Shown piece after piece: positions 7,275 to 9,998 of a stretch of DNA of 9,998 nt. Origin of the DNA: an uncultured Prevotellaceae bacterium. Lineage in GTDB: Bacteria; Bacteroidota; Bacteroidia; Bacteroidales; Bacteroidaceae. The stretch is from positions 1-9,998 of the forward strand of contig CALZOH010000117.1 of NCBI GenBank assembly GCA_945827465.1, read 5' to 3'. Position 1 is the stretch's first letter, and every line of letters begins with the position of its first letter. The translations under genes were made by a program, and so were the position numbers. The notes beneath the pieces were generated by a model that did no database searches, had not been told where the DNA came from, and saw nothing but the letters and a program-made list of their open reading frames with translations.

Positions 7275-7910
7275 TCATTTACCAGTGGTGACCAAACGAA
7301 TTAATGTGAGTCCGTCGCGCAGGGGTAGAATGACTTTTTCTACCCGTTTGTCGTGGGCAACGAAATCGTTGAATTGGCGGATACCCTGGGTTTGCGAATC
7401 ATGGTCGTAAGTTGGGTCGATGACGTGACCGTCCCACAGCGTGTTGTCGGCAAAGATGTAGCCACCCGGGCGAAGATGGCGCAGAGATAATTCGTAGTAG
7501 TCGAGATATTGTCGTTTGTTGCCGTCGATAAATATCAAATCGAAGAGTTCTTCTTGGGGAAGATCTTGTAGTACGTTTCCAATTCTGAAATCAATGACAT
7601 GGGCCCAAGGTGATCTTTCGAGTCGTAATCGGGTGAAGTCTTCCAGTTCATCGTTGATTTCGTAGGTGACAATGCGAGCGTTTTCAGCTAAGGCCGAGGC
7701 CATGCAGAGTGCCGAATAGCCGGTGTAAGTACCTATTTCAAGAATGCGATGAGGACGTATCATTTGCACGAGCATTCGCAAGACTTTTCCCTGCAAATGT
7801 CCGGAGGCCATGTGTGAACGGACTTGATAGATATTGGTGTCGCGGTAAAGTTGATAAAGATAGGGGTCTTCTTCGTCGATATGCGACAGAATGTATTCAT
7901 CCAAATTCAT
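7275..7910 (-). CDS. Class I SAM-dependent O-methyltransferase (caffeoyl-CoA O-methyltransferase-like)
   Basis: A 211-residue protein of the metal-dependent O-methyltransferase family (COG4122-like). These enzymes transfer a methyl group from S-adenosylmethionine to a hydroxyl, classically of a catechol; the bacterial substrates are mostly unknown. Seen here: SAM motif I LEIGTYTGYSAL (57-68), the acidic residue after strand 2 in VTYEIN (E84), FIDGNKRQY (127-135) with D129, and FADNTLWDG (153-161) with D155 and N156. The three residues D129, D155 and N156 match the family's divalent-metal ligands. The length is normal for the family. The start ATG at 7910 follows the aroQ stop by 11 bases, so the two are very probably co-transcribed. 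A shared pathway with aroQ is suggested only by this adjacency; shikimate-derived aromatic compounds would be plausible substrates but nothing in the sequence proves it. Confidence 0.92.
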   Translation of the reverse strand: MNLDEYILSHIDEEDPYLYQLYRDTNIYQVRSHMASGHLQGKVLRMLVQMIRPHRILEIGTYTGYSALCMASALAENARIVTYEINDELEDFTRLRLERSPWAHVIDFRIGNVLQDLPQEELFDLIFIDGNKRQYLDYYELSLRHLRPGGYIFADNTLWDGHVIDPTYDHDSQTQGIRQFNDFVAHDKRVEKVILPLRDGLTLIRLVTTGK

Positions 7911-7921
7911 TCAGATGCAGA

Positions 7922-8335
7922 TTATATCAATGCTTCTAAGGCAAGTCGGTAACCTGTCAGACCAAATCCGCAGATAACGCCTTTGCAAGCGGGCGATATC
8001 ATGGAGTGATGGCGGAAGGCTTCACGCTGGAAGACATTCGAGATATGTACTTCTACGACGGGGGCCGGAATGGAACGAATGGCGTCGTGGAGGGCAACCG
8101 ACGTATGAGTGTATGCGCCGGCATTCAGGATGATGCCATCATAGGCAAATCCGACCTCATGCAGTTTATCTATCATGAAACCTTCTACGTTGCTTTGGTA
8201 ATAGGATATCTCAATTTCCGGATAATCCTTTCGCAATTGTTCCAAAAAATGCTCGAAATCATTGTTGCCATATATTTCGGGTTCACGAACCCCCAGCAGA
8301 TTGAGGTTCGGGCCATTGATAATTTGAATTTTCAT
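7922..8335 (-). CDS. aroQ: Type II 3-dehydroquinate dehydratase
   Basis: AroQ converts 3-dehydroquinate to 3-dehydroshikimate, the third step of the cytoplasmic shikimate pathway. The 137-residue protein is slightly short but complete for the dodecameric type II enzyme. Motifs: INGPNLNLLGVREPEIYG (6-23), with R17 and Y22 matching the catalytic Arg and Tyr of the flexible lid, QSNVEG (47-52), NAGAYTHTS (71-79), VEVHISN (94-100) with the catalytic His at 97, REAFRHHS (104-111) and a glycine-rich GFGLTGY near the end. I chose the ATG at 8335 because the family begins MKIxIINGPN; the longer ORF from 8419 adds 28 residues without family support and runs across the putative promoter and into xerD on the other strand. 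It is followed 11 bases later by the methyltransferase gene and is divergent from xerD. A TAnnTTTG box at 8382-8389 could drive it. Confidence 0.97.
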   Translation of the reverse strand: MKIQIINGPNLNLLGVREPEIYGNNDFEHFLEQLRKDYPEIEISYYQSNVEGFMIDKLHEVGFAYDGIILNAGAYTHTSVALHDAIRSIPAPVVEVHISNVFQREAFRHHSMISPACKGVICGFGLTGYRLALEALI

Positions 8336-8360
8336 TTTCAATGAGTGTTGAAGTTTTTTG

Positions 8361-8368
8361 TATTTTTG
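8361..8368 (+). promoter_or_regulatory. Bacteroidetes -7 element for xerD
   Basis: TATTTTTG matches TAnnTTTG exactly, 36 bases before the xerD ATG. It predicts a start near 8375 and a leader of about 30 bases. No convincing -33 box is seen at the usual spacing. Confidence 0.45.
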
Positions 8369-8381
8369 CCTTGACTGCGCA

Positions 8382-8389
8382 CAAAGGTA
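8382..8389 (-). promoter_or_regulatory. Bacteroidetes -7 element for aroQ
   Basis: On the minus strand this reads TACCTTTG, an exact TAnnTTTG match, 46 bases before the aroQ ATG. It predicts a start near 8376, almost the same base as the predicted xerD start on the other strand. The -33 region falls inside the first codons of xerD and is not a clear match. Confidence 0.5.
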
Positions 8390-8404
8390 GAAAATATCTT
8401 CAAT

Positions 8405-9379
8405 ATGAAGGAAAATCATTCTGTCAAAAACTGCACTTCTGCATCTAATAAAGGGCTTTCGGCGCTGACACGTGACTATCGCAATTATTTATTGTTGGAG
8501 AAATCTTTTTCCAACAATACGATTGATGCTTATTTGCGCGATTTGGAGAAACTTTATTCCTTTCTTTCGGGTATGAATTTGGCGCCGCAAGAAGTAAAGA
8601 TTCATCATCTGCGGGCATTTTCTGCCATGCTTCATGATTTGGGCATTGAACCACGCTCGGTGGCGCGCATTTTGAGTGGTGTGCGTTCGTTTTATCACTT
8701 TCTTTTGGTCGACCATCAAATCGAGGATAACCCGACGGAACTCTTAGAGTCGCCTAAAATCGGCTTTTATCTTCCCACGGTGTTGACGGTGGACGAAATT
8801 GATCGGATGATAGCCTGTATAGATTTGAGTAAGAAGGAGGGATCGCGCAACCGCGCAATTATCGAAACCCTTTATAGTTGTGGCCTTCGGGTGAGCGAAC
8901 TCTGCAATTTGAAATTATCGAATCTATATTTGGACGAAGGTTATATTCGTGTTTTGGGAAAAGGCAACAAAGAGCGGTTAGCGCCGATTTCGCCACGTGC
9001 CATCAACGAATTGCAGAATTATTTTTACGACCGCAATCTTTGGGATATACCGGCAGCGTATAGTGATTATGTCTTTATTACGGTCAGGCGCAGCATTAAG
9101 AACATCGGTCGTATCATGGTGTTTCATCTGATTAAGGAATTGGCCGAGGCCGCACAGATTCAGAAGAATATATCGCCACATACGTTGCGCCATAGTTTTG
9201 CTACGCATCTTTTAGAGGGTGGAGCCGACTTGCGGGCTATTGCAGCGATGCTCGGGCATGAAAGTATTACGACAACGGAAATCTATACTCACGTTGATCG
9301 GTCGCGCCTGCGCCAAGAAATTATTGATCATCATCCCCGAAATATCAAGTATCGGGAGCGCAACAAGTTTTTCCATTGA
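8405..9379 (+). CDS. xerD: Site-specific tyrosine recombinase, XerD type
   Basis: A 324-residue tyrosine recombinase. XerC/XerD act at dif with FtsK to resolve chromosome dimers, and can also be used by integrating elements. The N-terminal SAM-like DNA-binding domain spans about 20-110 (SFSNNTIDAYLRDLEKL; SVARILSGVRSFYHFLL). The catalytic domain shows R162 (SCGLRVSELCNL), K186 (GKGNKER), H259 and R262 (SPHTLRHSFATHLL), H285 (MLGHESITTTEIYTHV) and the nucleophile Y294, so the full R-K-H-R-H-Y set is present. The tail LRQEIIDHHPRN is typical of housekeeping XerD. The start at 8405 fits the promoter and an A-rich leader; the first 18 or so residues are a variable extension. It is the only plus-strand gene and is divergent from aroQ. 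I call XerD rather than XerC or a phage integrase from overall resemblance and the lack of mobile genes nearby; XerC remains possible. Confidence 0.9.
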   Translation: MKENHSVKNCTSASNKGLSALTRDYRNYLLLEKSFSNNTIDAYLRDLEKLYSFLSGMNLAPQEVKIHHLRAFSAMLHDLGIEPRSVARILSGVRSFYHFLLVDHQIEDNPTELLESPKIGFYLPTVLTVDEIDRMIACIDLSKKEGSRNRAIIETLYSCGLRVSELCNLKLSNLYLDEGYIRVLGKGNKERLAPISPRAINELQNYFYDRNLWDIPAAYSDYVFITVRRSIKNIGRIMVFHLIKELAEAAQIQKNISPHTLRHSFATHLLEGGADLRAIAAMLGHESITTTEIYTHVDRSRLRQEIIDHHPRNIKYRERNKFFH

Positions 9380-9408
9380 TTCTGTCCTGCACATTTTTTT
9401 CATTTAGC

Positions 9409-9470
9409 AAGTTCGCTCACGATGAGGGCGTATGCCCTTGCGCCCCTACAGTTTTCGGCGAATAATCAAC
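9409..9470 (+). repeat. Palindromic intergenic repeat, copy 1 (diverged core)
   Basis: The unit has a lead GTTCGCTCACGATGA, a core GGGCGTATGCCCTTGCGCCCC (9426-9446), and a tail running to 9470. The core is altered relative to the other copies, leaving a weaker 5-7 bp stem. Positions 9441-9470 are identical over 30 bases to 9653-9682 in copy 3. Confidence 0.85.
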
Positions 9471-9516
9471 CGCAACAACAGCCATGAACGAATCACCAAC
9501 GAACAAATGGTAAATA

Positions 9517-9557
9517 TGTAGGGGCGTATCGCATACGCCCTCCATGACGGCGAACAT
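9517..9557 (-). repeat. Palindromic intergenic repeat, copy 2 (inverted)
   Basis: On the plus strand the core GGGCGTAT-CGC-ATACGCCC (9522-9540) is the reverse complement of copy 3's core. The lead region, read on the minus strand, is ATGTTCGCCGTCATGGA, matching the leads of copies 3 and 4. The tail beyond 9517 does not match copies 1 and 3. Confidence 0.85.
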
Positions 9558-9607
9558 ATCAGCGGAAAAGTCTGGCACAAAACGAGGCTTCATTCTCAAA
9601 TACCTTT

Positions 9608-9682
9608 GCCGCTGTTGTTTTCATCTTCGCCCACATCAGGGCGTATGCGATACGCCCCTACAGTTTTCGGCGAATAATCAAC
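9608..9682 (+). repeat. Palindromic intergenic repeat, copy 3 (longest)
   Basis: The core GGGCGTAT-GCG-ATACGCCC (9639-9657) is an 8-bp stem with a 3-base loop. Positions 9608-9661 match 9738-9791 of copy 4 at 49 of 54 positions at a constant offset of 130. The tail 9653-9682 is identical to that of copy 1. Confidence 0.9.
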
Positions 9683-9737
9683 TATCATGACGCCCTCACG
9701 GCGGTGAATACGCTTATTAAATGATGATATTTTGTTC

Positions 9738-9798
9738 GCCGCTATTGTTTTCATGTTCGCTCTCATCGGGGCGTATGCGATACGCCCCTACGATTTTC
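9738..9798 (+). repeat. Palindromic intergenic repeat, copy 4 (best stem)
   Basis: GGGGCGTAT (9768-9776), GCG loop, ATACGCCCC (9780-9788): a perfect 9-bp stem. The 31-base lead matches copy 3 closely. The tail diverges after CTAC, keeping only a GATTTTC resemblance. Confidence 0.9.
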
Positions 9799-9855
9799 TT
9801 AATGGCGCAGAAACAAATGGATTCTTACATCTTGATTTGCGCGATTGTTTCACTA

Positions 9856-9953
9856 TCAAAGATGAGCTCGCAAATGGTGAACCTTCATCTGCCGGGTGTC
9901 AATGATGCTTTCGCGATAGGGAATCAAGGTTTGAAATCCGAGCAAAATACATC
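9856..9953 (-). CDS. Possible C-terminal end of an unrecognised gene (partial)
   Basis: On the minus strand a frame is open from the last genuine base to a TGA at 9856-9858, directly followed by an in-frame TAG. It encodes 31 residues, including FQTLIPYRESIIDTRQMK and ending HHLRAHL. The wording and the double stop look protein-like, but the stretch is too short to assign and chance is a real alternative. The upstream part is lost where adapter sequence begins. Confidence 0.25.
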
Positions 9954-9998
9954 CTGTCTCTTATACACATCTCCGAGCCCACGAGACGTAGAGGAATC
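9954..9998 (+). other. Illumina Nextera adapter contamination (Tn5 mosaic end, Read 2 adapter, i7 index)
   Basis: 9954-9972 is the 19-base Tn5 mosaic end CTGTCTCTTATACACATCT. 9973-9987 is CCGAGCCCACGAGAC, the rest of the Nextera transposase Read 2 adapter. 9988-9995 is GTAGAGGA, which I recognise as the N712 i7 index, and 9996-9998 (ATC) begins the P7 flow-cell sequence. This is library sequence left on the contig end, not genome. Confidence 0.99.

Larger units (their letters stand above)
9380..9953. other. Long non-coding stretch downstream of xerD
   Basis: The 574 bases after xerD hold no supported complete gene. They carry four palindromic repeat units between 9409 and 9798 (listed separately). 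From about 9799 there is a unique tail that may contain the end of one minus-strand gene. No tRNA, rRNA or CRISPR repeat pattern is seen. A T run at 9393-9400 follows xerD but has no convincing stem ahead of it. Confidence 0.7.

Noticed and set aside
8336..8419. N-terminal extension of aroQ to the ATG at 8419
   Set aside because: AroQ proteins begin at the MKIQIINGPN start; the extension would overlap xerD and both promoter boxes.
9417..9599. 60-codon minus-strand open frame in the repeat region
   Set aside because: It is made largely of two palindromic repeat copies and has no protein-like features or start context.
9601..9608. TACCTTTG as a plus-strand promoter box
   Set aside because: It matches TAnnTTTG but has no gene or RNA candidate downstream, only repeat sequence, so a chance match is likelier.
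9409..9798. Repeats as a CRISPR array
   Set aside because: Only four copies, mixed orientation, uneven spacing of about 30-110 bases or more, and diverging unit lengths; this is not the direct-repeat and constant-spacer pattern of CRISPR.
9817..9998. Plus-strand frame open to the window end
   Set aside because: Its last residues (CLLYTSPSPRD and on) are translated adapter; the remainder has no recognisable domain and overlaps the more plausible minus-strand tail.

Overview
The window reads as a chromosomal segment of a member of the Bacteroidales, most likely Prevotellaceae. The reasons are perfect TAnnTTTG-type -7 promoter elements ahead of several genes, AT-rich leaders without Shine-Dalgarno motifs, two lipoproteins of Bacteroidetes type (one with a DUF4369-like N-terminus, one an OmpA-like/TPR protein), and a Bro-N protein of a kind common in that phylum. 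The genus is an inference from general familiarity. The right edge is not biological: from 9954 the sequence is Illumina Nextera (Tn5) adapter with an i7 index.

Layout from left to right. Positions 1-1829 (minus) hold the N-terminal 609 residues of a CRISPR type I helicase-nuclease Cas3, cut by the window start, so the rest of the cas operon and any array lie to the left, outside the window. One base upstream of cas3 ends a Bro-N (phage antirepressor-like) gene, 1831-2709. Then come comM/yifB (2741-4288) and a lipoprotein with a thioredoxin-like fold that lacks the CXXC cysteines (4307-5317). These four genes are all on the minus strand with gaps of 1, 31 and 18 bases, so they may be co-transcribed. 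Two hairpins (5351-5380 and 5394-5409) separate them from an OmpA-like/TPR lipoprotein (5420-7123), which has its own -7 element. Next are an O-methyltransferase (7275-7910) and aroQ (7922-8335), spaced as a two-gene operon. The only plus-strand gene is xerD (8405-9379), divergent from aroQ, with two -7 elements facing each other in the 69-base gap. The last 574 genuine bases (9380-9953) carry four copies of a palindromic repeat and possibly the tail of one more minus-strand gene.

In function the window is mostly housekeeping: aromatic amino acid biosynthesis (aroQ), chromosome dimer resolution (xerD), recombination of incoming DNA (comM) and cell-envelope lipoproteins. On the left it adjoins an adaptive immunity locus. 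The most interesting observations are the Bro-N gene apparently translationally coupled to cas3, the palindromic repeat cluster, the non-redox thioredoxin-like lipoprotein, and the face-to-face aroQ/xerD promoters. No clearly new system is complete within this window.
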